From Chloroflexi bacterium AL-N1 (GTDB taxonomy: Bacteria; Chloroflexota; Chloroflexia; Chloroflexales; Roseiflexaceae), in NCBI GenBank assembly GCA_013122435.1, contig WYDT01000032.1, positions 16,211-80,210 of the forward strand: a stretch of DNA of 64,000 bases, given 5' to 3'. Position 1 is the first letter of the stretch. Every line of letters starts with the position of its first letter. Made by a program: the position numbers and the translations under genes. Below are positions 1 to 8,398 of the stretch, piece after piece. The notes under the pieces are model-generated. The model ran no database searches, had not been told where the DNA came from, and worked only from the letters and a program-made list of their open reading frames with translations.

Positions 1-774
1 ATCGGTTGAACAAGCACCATAGATGGCAAAACGGCTGCGTTGGTCTTCCCAGGCAGCACATACCGTCCCAGCACGCGCCATCAGGCTCATACGTGGCCCG
101 CTGTCGAGTAGCTCATCGGTAATACGCCCTGTAAGCAGTTGGTCATTGACAACTGTTTCAATGCCATTTTCACCCTGAGCATTATACGCGCGCAGGGTAA
201 TTTTGTATCCTTCCTGACTGCCCTGAACCAGAAAATCGCGATAGAGAATATAGATCCGGCCATCGCTCTGGTCAACGGCGATCTGCGGCTGCCAAAAGTC
301 TTGTCCCTCATCAAACCCATCAACCAGAGTTCCGCGCTCAAAGGTCTCACCACCATCTCTCGAGAAGGCCGCGCGTATATCATTCACTTCCTGAGATTCA
401 TCACGATAAAAGAGGTACCAAATAATCCAGATGGTGCCATCTGGTTGAACCGCAATAGATGGATTATCAGTCCAATCATCGTACGGGAGTGTGCTTACAC
501 GCTTGTTCGCACTCCACGTTGCCCCGCCATCAATCGATCTGGCAAAAAAGATCGAGGCATTGTTCCCATCACGATCATCCTTCCATACTGCATATACGTT
601 GTCACCCATGGCAACAATATCTGGTTCATCTGCATCGCCGAATTCACCAAGACCAGCATCGGTAATTTGTACGTTACCACCAACAGGAATACCACCAGCT
701 TGTACGGTTATACTGGCGACCACAAGCGACATAAGCAATAACAGGCTTAGTATTCCACGTACGATCGATTTCAT
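1..774 (-). CDS. Secreted Asp-box (BNR/sialidase-like) repeat protein, 3' end missing
   Basis: An open frame of 258 codons reads from an ATG at 774 off the left edge, so the C-terminus is absent. The first ~22 residues (MKSIVRGILSLLLLMSLVVA) form a signal peptide. The rest alternates short beta-propeller-like segments. One is a clear Asp-box, SIDGGATW, and another is the related FSRDGGETF; both follow stretches such as DNVYAVWKDDRDG. This pattern is typical of sialidase/BNR-like propellers that bind or cleave glycans, but catalytic residues cannot be judged from a fragment. A GAGGAG ribosome site precedes the ATG. It lies downstream of the terminator at 901-921, so it is probably transcribed separately from the redox operon. 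A general secreted propeller without enzymatic activity is equally possible. Confidence 0.75.
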   Translation of the reverse strand, partial: MKSIVRGILSLLLLMSLVVASITVQAGGIPVGGNVQITDAGLGEFGDADEPDIVAMGDNVYAVWKDDRDGNNASIFFARSIDGGATWSANKRVSTLPYDDWTDNPSIAVQPDGTIWIIWYLFYRDESQEVNDIRAAFSRDGGETFERGTLVDGFDEGQDFWQPQIAVDQSDGRIYILYRDFLVQGSQEGYKITLRAYNAQGENGIETVVNDQLLTGRITDELLDSGPRMSLMARAGTVCAAWEDQRSRFAIYGACSTD

Positions 775-900
775 ACAGGCTCCTCGTTATGAGATTGTTT
801 ATGAATTAGAAAAGCGTATACTATTTACGAGCAAGAGCCCAGATAGTTGCAAATTGATGGTGATAAGGTAACGATGTCCTATGACACACTATCTCCCAAC

Positions 901-921
901 AAAAAAGGCCACAACGTGGCC
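901..921 (-). terminator. Rho-independent terminator of the ccdA-ccmF-tlpA operon
   Basis: On the minus strand GGCCAC (loop of 3) GTGGCC is followed directly by six T. It sits about 40 bases past the stop of the thioredoxin fusion gene and ends that operon. Confidence 0.85.
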
Positions 922-959
922 TCTTTCGAGCCAAACACCAACATACTTTTTTGAATAAT

Positions 960-1745
960 TTACTGGTCTGTCTCGACCAGTGCAGCGATATGCTCCTCGA
1001 GTTGTGCTTCGTCTATCTCACCGACATAGGTATTAACGATTTTGCCATCACGATCAACCAGATAGCTGGTTGGCAGCAACCGTCCGCTGTATGCCTGACT
1101 AACTCCACCATCAGTATCAAGCAAAACTGGGTAATTAATACCGCGTGACCGTACAAAGCTTTCCACATCGCTTCGTTCGTCCTGCCAGGCGGTATTGACG
1201 CCAAGTACCGCAAAGCCCTGCACACCAAACTGCTCATGGAGGCGCACTAGTCGCGGTATCTCTCGTACACAGGGGGGACACCATGTTGCCCAGATATTGA
1301 TCAGCACCACATCACCCTGGTAATCTGCCAGACTTACTAGGCCCCCATCGATTGACTCCATCGCAAAACCAGGAGCTTGTTGTGCTTCTGCCAGTGCAAG
1401 ATCAGCACCTTCAGCAGCAACTGTACGATCGGGAACGGCAATATCACGAGTCAATGGGACGAGAATACCAATACATACCAGGATGGCGAGCATCCACATA
1501 GTTTGTCGATCACGCCGCCGTTCGTCTGCTTCTTCAAGACGCGGTGGTGCTGCCAGTGCCGAACGAAGGCTAAGGTAAGCCGCTCTAAGTTCTGCACGAC
1601 GTTGTGTTGCCAATTCAGCAAACTCAGCACCAAACTCAGTAACACGATCTGGATTGTAGGCCTCGCGTTTCTTCGCATAGGCTGCTTCAAGTTCCTCACG
1701 TGTCGCATCTGGTGTCAGATTGAACAATTCATAGGCATTATTCAT
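960..1745 (-). CDS. Membrane-anchored TlpA/ResA-type thioredoxin fused to a J-like N-terminal domain
   Basis: The 261-residue protein has three parts. Residues 1-65 resemble a DnaJ J-domain (YELFNLTPDATREELEAAY) but carry NPD at 31-33 in place of the HPD needed to stimulate Hsp70. Residues ~83-99 form one transmembrane helix. Residues ~122-261 are a TlpA/ResA-type thioredoxin domain with the active site WCPPC (155-159) and the downstream cis-proline region LLPTSYLVD. Such domains reduce apocytochrome c or other envelope disulfides and take electrons from CcdA. The topology implies a cytoplasmic J-like domain and an external thioredoxin. The start overlaps the end of ccmF by 4 bases (ATGA), so it is translationally coupled to it. 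The redox role is well supported; the role of the J-like part is unknown. Confidence 0.88.
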   Translation of the reverse strand: MNNAYELFNLTPDATREELEAAYAKKREAYNPDRVTEFGAEFAELATQRRAELRAAYLSLRSALAAPPRLEEADERRRDRQTMWMLAILVCIGILVPLTRDIAVPDRTVAAEGADLALAEAQQAPGFAMESIDGGLVSLADYQGDVVLINIWATWCPPCVREIPRLVRLHEQFGVQGFAVLGVNTAWQDERSDVESFVRSRGINYPVLLDTDGGVSQAYSGRLLPTSYLVDRDGKIVNTYVGEIDEAQLEEHIAALVETDQ

Positions 1746-4081
1746 GATGATGCCTCACTCTCAACCTGTGCTGTATGTACTGGTTTCTGGGGTTGCAACG
1801 TCGGCACTGATCCGGTCTCTCGTGGCTGGGGCGCTCCTACAAACACATCATCCGGGCTTCGTTCTCGCCAGCGTCGTACCAGCGACACCAGCCCTCCCAA
1901 AATACCGATGATAATACCAGCCCATACCAGATTAATCCCCGGTTCCTGTGTGACCTGGATAAATGCGGTAGCTTTGAACTCACTGGGCGGAATATTCTCC
2001 AGATCAACATTGCCAAACTGGAGTGCAACGAGTTGCGACTCCGGGCTCACACTAACAACAGACAGTGTGGCATCGTCCGAAAGTGCGGCAGGTGTTCCCA
2101 CCTGTTCTTGATTTTGGTTTATCTCTATACTGGGCGAGATAGTGCTCTGATTACCCTCAGGGTCTGTTACGTTGATAACGGCCTCAACGAGCGGCAATGC
2201 CTCGCCACTCAACATAGCATCACGATCGGGGAGATTAAATTCTTGGAATGTCAGCACATACCCAAAGGCTGTTTTTGTTTCGCCCTGCCCCATGTAGATG
2301 AGTCCTGGCTCAACCTGATTGGGCATCTCGTATTGCGATGGGGAAAGGTAGAGATCGCTCCACAATCGTTTTCGAATATCTGGATGGATGATAAGCTGGC
2401 CACTTTTTGGGTAAATATAGTATGGTGCCTGAGCTACCCACGTTTCACGATTCTCTGGATCGAGCACTTCAACCTGAATGGCGGTGCGTTGCTGTGGATC
2501 ATCACGAGGGATAATCATACCATTGAGTACAAATTGTTGACCAAAAGCGGTTTGTGGTTCGTCTTGAATAAGGCGTAACGATGCAGTTTGTTTATACACC
2601 GAAGTACCGATAATACCTACAAACAGCAACCCTACCCCCATATGCGACAAGTAGCCACCAAGTTTGAGTGGGCCGGCACGCCAGATCCGCCGCACAATCA
2701 TCGCATTTGTCGCGATGGCAAAGACTGCAGCGGTGATAAAGAGCAAGCCAACCGGATAGATAATATTGAGCAACAGGCAAGCAAACAGGGTGATACCCGT
2801 AAGGATCAGCGGCCACTTAAGGGCTTTAATAAGACTGCCATACTTGCTCTGCTTCCAACTAAGGAGCGGTGTAACAGCCATTGCCAGTAGCATGACCAGA
2901 CCGAAGGGTGCAACAGTCGGGCCATACCACCCCAGATCAATCGAAACCTGACTATCAAAAACGGGCAACAGTGAGATCACTGGCATCGACGTTCCAATAC
3001 CCACAATCAGGGCAATCACGACGAACACCGACACACCCACCACTAGCCCAAACTCGCGGGATACTACGTGGCTGTACAACACACGCTGACCGATGTTGCG
3101 CCAGCGCCACACGAGCAGTCCTAAGCCAATCGCTGCAAAACCAACAATAAAGGCTACCAGATAGCCCATCAAACCAAGTTCTACGAAACTATGCACTGAA
3201 AAATCACCTAATACACCACTACGTGTCAGGAACGTCGAGTAGATGACAGTGAGATAGCCAACAATGGCGAGAACCAGGTTTGTGCGTTTAAAACCACCAC
3301 GTGAACCTTGCACGACTAAACCATGGAGCAGCGCACTCGCGAACAACCATGGCACAAGTGAAGAATTCTCTACCGGATCCCAGCCCCAGTAGCCACCCCA
3401 TCCAAGCGACTCGTAGGCCCAGAAGCCACCCAACGCGAGGCCCGTACCCATACATGCCCAGGCTAGCAATACCCACGGACGTGACATCTTGACCCAACCA
3501 TCGTAGTCACGTCGCCACAGGGCTGCAACAGCAAACGCAAACGGACCAGCCATCGTCGTGAAGCCTGTAAAGAGAAGTGGTGGATGGATTGCCATCCAGT
3601 AATTTTGTAGCAATGGATTCAGACCATTGCCATCTGCAGGTGGATTCGGAATGGTGCGAAACGGCCCTGACGCCCACATAATACCGATGATGCATACCGT
3701 TACCAGCAGGTAGGGTGTCAACACAAACGGTTCCCACGCCGAACGACGGAGGCCCCAGATGAGGACGAGCGCAAAAATAACATTCCAGAAAGCCCAGAGG
3801 AGAAAGCTACCCGCCTGGCCACCCCAAAATGTACTCGCAAGGAGGAGTGGCGGCAGGGAGCGATCCGAAAAATTGCGTATGTACTCATACTGGAACTGGT
3901 GAGTCATAATGTTTATGAGCATATAACCGCTTGCCATAACTACACCGAGCACCATCATGACAGCAAGTTGACGTGCGATGGGTTTCAAACCCATCTGTCC
4001 ACGTGCCCAGAGGAAATAGGTTGGAATAGCAAGCAGGCCGCTCACAAAAGCAACACCAATAGCGAAATTACCAAAATTCAT
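1742..4081 (-). CDS. ccmF: CcmF/CcsA-family cytochrome c haem lyase subunit
   Basis: This 779-residue polytopic membrane protein contains the tryptophan-rich haem-handling WWD motif WGGYWGWDPVEN near residues 225-237, with the flanking conserved segments NYWMAIHPPLLFTGF and TRSGVLGDFSVHSF. These identify CcmF, which ligates haem to apocytochrome c at the outer face of the membrane. It is longer than the usual ~650 residues. The C-terminal ~280 residues include a large external beta-rich domain before the last transmembrane helix (about 725-745) and a short cytoplasmic tail. It lies 25 bases after ccdA and overlaps the thioredoxin fusion by 4 bases. CcmE, CcmH and the CcmABC transporter are not in the window and may be encoded elsewhere. 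Confidence 0.93.
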   Translation of the reverse strand: MNFGNFAIGVAFVSGLLAIPTYFLWARGQMGLKPIARQLAVMMVLGVVMASGYMLINIMTHQFQYEYIRNFSDRSLPPLLLASTFWGGQAGSFLLWAFWNVIFALVLIWGLRRSAWEPFVLTPYLLVTVCIIGIMWASGPFRTIPNPPADGNGLNPLLQNYWMAIHPPLLFTGFTTMAGPFAFAVAALWRRDYDGWVKMSRPWVLLAWACMGTGLALGGFWAYESLGWGGYWGWDPVENSSLVPWLFASALLHGLVVQGSRGGFKRTNLVLAIVGYLTVIYSTFLTRSGVLGDFSVHSFVELGLMGYLVAFIVGFAAIGLGLLVWRWRNIGQRVLYSHVVSREFGLVVGVSVFVVIALIVGIGTSMPVISLLPVFDSQVSIDLGWYGPTVAPFGLVMLLAMAVTPLLSWKQSKYGSLIKALKWPLILTGITLFACLLLNIIYPVGLLFITAAVFAIATNAMIVRRIWRAGPLKLGGYLSHMGVGLLFVGIIGTSVYKQTASLRLIQDEPQTAFGQQFVLNGMIIPRDDPQQRTAIQVEVLDPENRETWVAQAPYYIYPKSGQLIIHPDIRKRLWSDLYLSPSQYEMPNQVEPGLIYMGQGETKTAFGYVLTFQEFNLPDRDAMLSGEALPLVEAVINVTDPEGNQSTISPSIEINQNQEQVGTPAALSDDATLSVVSVSPESQLVALQFGNVDLENIPPSEFKATAFIQVTQEPGINLVWAGIIIGILGGLVSLVRRWRERSPDDVFVGAPQPRETGSVPTLQPQKPVHTAQVESEASS

Positions 4082-4106
4082 GCACGTTCTAACTTTCTAG
4101 ACTGAG

Positions 4107-5009
4107 CTAGCGCCCCAGTAAGAACTGTCTCATAGTCTCTTCGATATCAAACGCCCATTGCGTAAGCGGTGTGTCCAACCCCCAACGACTCAACGCAGCC
4201 AGTTGTCCAGTGGCCAGCAATATACCCATAACGATGAGTAGCATACCACTGATAATGTTGGTGGTATGCAGATGCAGTGTTCTGGAACCAAGTTGTAGCG
4301 CAAAACCACGCCCACGTAGTATGCGCCAAAACCGTGATTGTTTGTCGATGCGGTGGGTAAACAGGACGATCAACATAATAGGTGTACCAAGACCTAGCGC
4401 ATAGATAAAGGTTAATGCAGCACCTTCAAGGACGACAACACCCTGGGTCACCAGCATAGTCATGAGCGATGCCAGAATAGGCCCAACACAGGCGCTCCAG
4501 CCAAGTGCAAAGGTCGCGCCATACAGATACGCGCCGAAGGTCCCTGTCTGTGATTGGTTCGTGATTTGTATACCACTAAAACCTTTGCCAAGCAGACTCA
4601 TCACCCCGAAAACCATAATAATAACACCGCCAATCAGTGTAAGGCTATCGAGGTTTTGGAAAAGCAGGCGACTCAATGCAGTGGTGGTTGCACCCAACAC
4701 TACCAATGTCGTGGCCAGTCCACCAAAGAAAGCCAGGCTGGTGGGCAATAAACGCTCGGGCTTGGTTTGCAGGGTAAATGCAAAATAGGCGGAGAGGACC
4801 GGCAGACAGCACGGCGAGAGAAAGCTGAGTACACCTGCGAGAAAGGCGGGGAATGCGAGGACAAAGAGGCGCGTCCCATCGGCCATGGCAAACACATCAG
4901 AGCCACCCATCAAACGGCCACCGATAATACTGATCACCATAAGTCCAATCAATAACATGATGATGAGGCCCAAACGCCTTATTTGCGGTGCGGTAGTATG
5001 TGAGGACAT
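4107..5009 (-). CDS. ccdA: CcdA-family thiol-disulfide transmembrane electron carrier
   Basis: A 300-residue protein with several transmembrane helices. The paired cysteine regions LSFLSPCCLPVLSAY and GWSACVGPILASL are the signature of CcdA/DsbD-beta, which moves electrons from cytoplasmic thioredoxin to thioredoxin-like proteins outside. The start at 5009 is chosen because it is an ATG preceded by GGGGA at proper spacing. A longer frame to 5066 begins with TTG and lacks a ribosome site. It is the first gene of a three-gene operon with the CcmF-like lyase and the TlpA-type thioredoxin, an electron path that matches cytochrome c maturation. Confidence 0.92.
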   Translation of the reverse strand: MSSHTTAPQIRRLGLIIMLLIGLMVISIIGGRLMGGSDVFAMADGTRLFVLAFPAFLAGVLSFLSPCCLPVLSAYFAFTLQTKPERLLPTSLAFFGGLATTLVVLGATTTALSRLLFQNLDSLTLIGGVIIMVFGVMSLLGKGFSGIQITNQSQTGTFGAYLYGATFALGWSACVGPILASLMTMLVTQGVVVLEGAALTFIYALGLGTPIMLIVLFTHRIDKQSRFWRILRGRGFALQLGSRTLHLHTTNIISGMLLIVMGILLATGQLAALSRWGLDTPLTQWAFDIEETMRQFLLGR

Positions 5010-5082
5010 AGATGTTCCCCAAAAAGCATAGATCTCAGTGATCAGCACAAATGAAAAATACTGCAAATTTCTTGATATGTAG

Positions 5083-5091
5083 ATTGTATCA
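5083..5091 (-). promoter_or_regulatory. Possible extended -10 promoter for ccdA operon
   Basis: Minus-strand TGATACAAT fits the extended -10 form (TG, one base, TACAAT) about 75 bases upstream of the ccdA start. No good -35 is seen. Confidence 0.35.
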
Positions 5092-5349
5092 TATTTACGA
5101 TATATGTATATCTACACAATACATTTTTCTTTGTGTATTTCTTCACTACACTGTAACAGGTCTTCAGTTTTCTCGCAACCCTATAACAACATCATCTTGG
5201 TATATCAACAGTGGGTTTTTGTAACCATCGGAAACACAAAAATGCTATTGCCCAGGAAACAAGGGGTGTAGCAAAAATCATAGCCGTGTGGCATGTGCCA
5301 TATTAAGAGGGAAATATCAGTTTTCTATCAGTAATTTTTCATTGTTGAC

Positions 5350-5378
5350 TTGACAAGATGATATTTTCCTTATATCTT
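5350..5378 (+). promoter_or_regulatory. Sigma-70-type promoter of the NlpC/P60 gene
   Basis: TTGACA at 5350-5355, a 17-base spacer, then TATCTT at 5373-5378. The predicted transcript has a leader of about 120 bases and would cover the palindrome at 5385-5400. Confidence 0.5.
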
Positions 5379-5507
5379 ACGCGCTCAACCAATTAGTTGA
5401 TGAAATGAAATTGTTATGGGGGTTTCCTCTAAGACAGTGTCTGTCTAAATGTTACTAAGATGTTGCACATATACCAATGTATGTGCTGCTACAGGAGAAA
5501 AGCACGC

Positions 5508-7130
5508 GTGACGATTTTATCCCACCACTCGTCAGCCAACTACGATACTGATGCATTGCAGGAACGAGCAGCGCGTCAGCGAAGCAAGAATCAACAAACA
5601 GGCCAACGTATGCACAAGGCTGCCACGGCTGCTGCCCACTACTCACAACGTACACGAACATACTTACGAGCCATGCCTGCTCGCAATCTGCTCCATCTCG
5701 CAGTGGTTATGCTGGTTGTCGTTGCATATGTCATCAGTCAAATACCTATGGTGACAACACCATTTTCTCCTATAAACTCAAACAGTACCAACACATCTGC
5801 CGATTTTGTGGTACCACTGGCCCCACTCACCCAAGATCCTGTATTCACAGGTGAAGCACCAGTTCCTGAATCAGCCTTTGCAGAGATTGATGCGCTGGCA
5901 GTTCCGCAAACGTTGGGAAGCAACCGCACGGTTGCAGCACCAGTTGCAGCAACGGTCACTACTGAAGATGCGAATGCACGCAGCGGACCAGGAACCAACT
6001 ATGATCAGGTTGGCACACTTGCTGCTGGTGCCTCATTGCAATTGCTCGAACGCGCCGGTGATTGGTACAAAGCACAACAGGAAGATGGCACCACGATATG
6101 GGTAATGGCGGATCTGTTGAACGCTGACCAAACAGCCGTTGCAGCACTTCCCACCACCACAGATATACCAGCACCACCGCCACCAAAGGTCGGCACTGTC
6201 ATCGAAGCAAATCTCAATCTGCGTGATGGACCCACTACCGATTATATTGGAATGACCAGACTGGCCGCAGGCGCATCGCTCACATTGCTTGCACGCTATG
6301 ACAATTGGTTCCAGGTGCAAACATTCGATGGCCAGGTCGGTTGGGTATCCAGCGAATATCTCGACATTGTTCCTGGCGTCATCGACCGCGTTGAAACTGT
6401 TTCGAGTATTCCCGATCCAAACCCAGCACTCGTTGGTCTGATCAATACACCTAACGTAAATCTGCGTGGCGGACCTGGTACCGGCTATGATAAAGTCAGT
6501 TCGCTTGGGTCCGGAACCCAACTTGACCTTATGGGTCGCTACGAGGATTGGTTTAAGGTCCAGACCTCTGGTGGCGAAACAGGATGGGTATCCCGTGAGC
6601 TTGTTGATGTGAATGCCTTTATCACCCGTCGCGTTCCGCTTACCAACGACATCCCAGCACTCCCAGCAAGCCCGTCTGTGCCACAGGCCCCTGCTCTTCC
6701 ACAGCAGCAAGAGGCCGTTCAAGCAGCCACGGCACCCGCTCCATCTGCTGCATCAGGAGGTGCCGTGGATTTTGCGATGCAATTTGTTGGTTCAAGCTAT
6801 GTATGGGGCGGTTCGAGTCCTGCCGGATTTGACTGCAGCGGCTTTACCAAATATGTGTATCAGCAGTATGGATTGAGCCTGCCACACAGCGCTGAAGCCC
6901 AGTACAGCACTCGATACGGCTCAGTGGTCTCGAGCATGAGTGAACTCCAGCCCGGAGATATTGTCTTCTTTGTCAATACCTACAAGCAGGGAATCAGCCA
7001 CGTCGGTATCTATGTTGGCAATGGCAATGTGGTACAGGCGATGAGTCCCGGACTGGGTGTTGGCGTAGCAAGTATCAATGAAGGGTACTGGCTGCAACGC
7101 TACTACAGCGCTATTCGCCCCGCGATCTAG
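5508..7130 (+). CDS. Membrane-anchored cell-wall hydrolase with three SH3b domains and an NlpC/P60 peptidase domain
   Basis: The frame is open from an ATG at 5460, but a GTG at 5508 preceded by AGGAG is the better start (540 residues). A transmembrane helix (LLHLAVVMLVVVAYVIS) follows a basic N-terminus. Three bacterial SH3 repeats follow, each with the N-[LA]R-x-GP-(G/T)-T-x-Y core (NARSGPGTNYD, NLRDGPTTDYI, NLRGGPGTGYD) and ending in W(V) and E/D-L. A Pro/Ala linker leads to an NlpC/P60 domain with catalytic Cys in FDCSGF and His in SHVGIYVG. Such enzymes cut between D-Glu and the third residue of wall peptides; the SH3b repeats bind the wall. It is monocistronic, with its own promoter and the terminator at 7139-7171. 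The specific bond cleaved is not shown by the sequence. Confidence 0.93.
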   Translation: MTILSHHSSANYDTDALQERAARQRSKNQQTGQRMHKAATAAAHYSQRTRTYLRAMPARNLLHLAVVMLVVVAYVISQIPMVTTPFSPINSNSTNTSADFVVPLAPLTQDPVFTGEAPVPESAFAEIDALAVPQTLGSNRTVAAPVAATVTTEDANARSGPGTNYDQVGTLAAGASLQLLERAGDWYKAQQEDGTTIWVMADLLNADQTAVAALPTTTDIPAPPPPKVGTVIEANLNLRDGPTTDYIGMTRLAAGASLTLLARYDNWFQVQTFDGQVGWVSSEYLDIVPGVIDRVETVSSIPDPNPALVGLINTPNVNLRGGPGTGYDKVSSLGSGTQLDLMGRYEDWFKVQTSGGETGWVSRELVDVNAFITRRVPLTNDIPALPASPSVPQAPALPQQQEAVQAATAPAPSAASGGAVDFAMQFVGSSYVWGGSSPAGFDCSGFTKYVYQQYGLSLPHSAEAQYSTRYGSVVSSMSELQPGDIVFFVNTYKQGISHVGIYVGNGNVVQAMSPGLGVGVASINEGYWLQRYYSAIRPAI

Positions 7131-7138
7131 TATTTCTG

Positions 7139-7171
7139 TGGCATCAGTCACGTTCCGGTGCACTGATGCCA
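7139..7171 (+). terminator. Terminator after the NlpC/P60 gene
   Basis: TGGCATCAGT and ACTGATGCCA form a 10-base stem, extended inside by CAC/GTG, followed by ATATTTTT. It overlaps the 3' end of the converging regulator pseudogene. Confidence 0.75.
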
Positions 7172-8398
7172 TATTTTTCCATCCGATATAACAAGGTGTG
7201 TCGGGTGAGCCCCAATAACGCTGCCGCTTTACTTTTATTCCCGTGAGCACGTTTTAGCGCTTGTTTGATTAAGCCTTGTTCGACCGCCTCAAGACGAATC
7301 CCCTTATCCGGTAAAGCCATTGGATAGGTCGATAGCGCATGTGCAGAAGAGACCATCCACGATGGCAGGTGGGATACATTGATGGGCGCATCACCAGCAA
7401 GTTGGACGGCCCGCTGGATCACGCCCCGCAGTTCCGTCACATTTTCCGGCTAGTGATAGTGTTCCAGGAGTTGCCTGGCTTCGGGCGTAAACTGATGATC
7501 AGGTGCGAAGCACCCGACTGAGCAAGGCAATGTCGCCTGGTCGTTCATACAGCGGTGGGATGTTCAAGTAGGCTCTGCATTGTGCGGTTAATGCCCTAGC
7601 TATCGATTGATGCTGTGTAATAATGAAAAGGCGTGGTCGCTGTCCAGCGGATTCTGCCAGCCGCTCACCCAGCATAGGGAAGGCTTCAGGCACATCATCA
7701 AGGTGTCGAATCAGCAGCGTCCCGCTTCCCGTTGCTGCCCACAAACCTTCGTGGTGTTCATTCCCAAACAGGGTCACCAGCGGATCGTGATAGATGCGCG
7801 TATCACATTCAATGAGCGGAGCCTTGTGGCGTGTGCTTGCAGCGTGTATGGCACGTGCTACTGAGGCACGCCCACTCCCGCTTTCACCGACGAACAACAC
7901 ATCGGTCTCCGATGTGACCAATGTCCATGCCTGCCGGAGCATGTCTTGCCATACGACCGATGTTCCAATCAGGGTTTTGAAAACAACAGGATCAAATTGA
8001 GTTGCCGTAAGATGGGCAATCTGTTGTTGCATTGTTCGTCGTTCTAACGCCCGAGCCACCTTCACCATCACTTCTTCAATATCAAAGGGTTTTCGTAGAA
8101 AATCTGCTGCGCCCAGATGCATCGCTTCAACCGCATTCGGTACGGTTCCATACGCCGTCAGCATCATCACCACTACATCGGGCCAGCGCTCACGCACTTG
8201 TCGCAACACCGCGAGACCATCTTCACCTCGTAACTTCAGATCAAGCAGCACCAGATCAATGGAATTCCTGGCCAGCATATGCATACTTTCGTCGCCACCG
8301 GAGGCACCATGCGCGGTGTAACCAGCCTGTTCGAGTGCCTGACCGAGCACCCAGCGCATGTTGGCTTCGTCATCAATAATAAGGACATTGCGAGTCAT
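7144..8398 (-). pseudogene. Degenerate and broken NtrC-type response regulator
   Basis: The ATG at 8398 has a perfect AGGAGG site. An intact receiver domain (IIDDE, LVLLDLKLRGEDG, MLTAYG, RKPF) is followed by an AAA+ domain of the NtrC type. Near 7505 a one-base frameshift brings a TGA. In the next frame the expected conserved motif Y-x-WPxNVxEL reads HYH-stop-PENVTEL, a TAG replacing the TGG of the tryptophan. After that the frame runs through a Fis-type helix-turn-helix (GNKSKAAALLGLTRHTLLYRM) to 7144. The AAA+ domain was already unusual: Walker A is GESGSGRAS (Arg for the Lys), the sigma-54-contacting GAFTGA loop is missing and the Walker B acidic pair is replaced by LLIRHLDD. It is coupled (4-base overlap) to the histidine kinase upstream. 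Two sequencing errors could mimic the break but not the motif losses. Confidence 0.8.

Larger units (their letters stand above)
5010..5507. other. Divergent AT-rich intergenic region
   Basis: No coding signal was seen between the divergent ccdA operon and the NlpC/P60 gene. It holds an extended -10 on the minus strand (5083-5091), a plus-strand promoter (5350-5378) and an imperfect 16-base palindrome at 5385-5400 (TCAAC, 6 bases, GTTGA) just after that promoter, which could be an operator. Confidence 0.5.

Noticed and set aside
139..741. 200-codon plus-strand open frame
   Set aside because: It lies opposite the truncated Asp-box protein gene, which has a signal peptide, ribosome site and family motifs; the plus frame has none.
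7499..7505. TGA in the response regulator as a possible selenocysteine codon, since tRNA-Sec is present
   Set aside because: Reading through TGA in the same frame gives no NtrC sequence; the matching continuation is in another frame and then meets a TAG, so this is a frameshift and a nonsense change.
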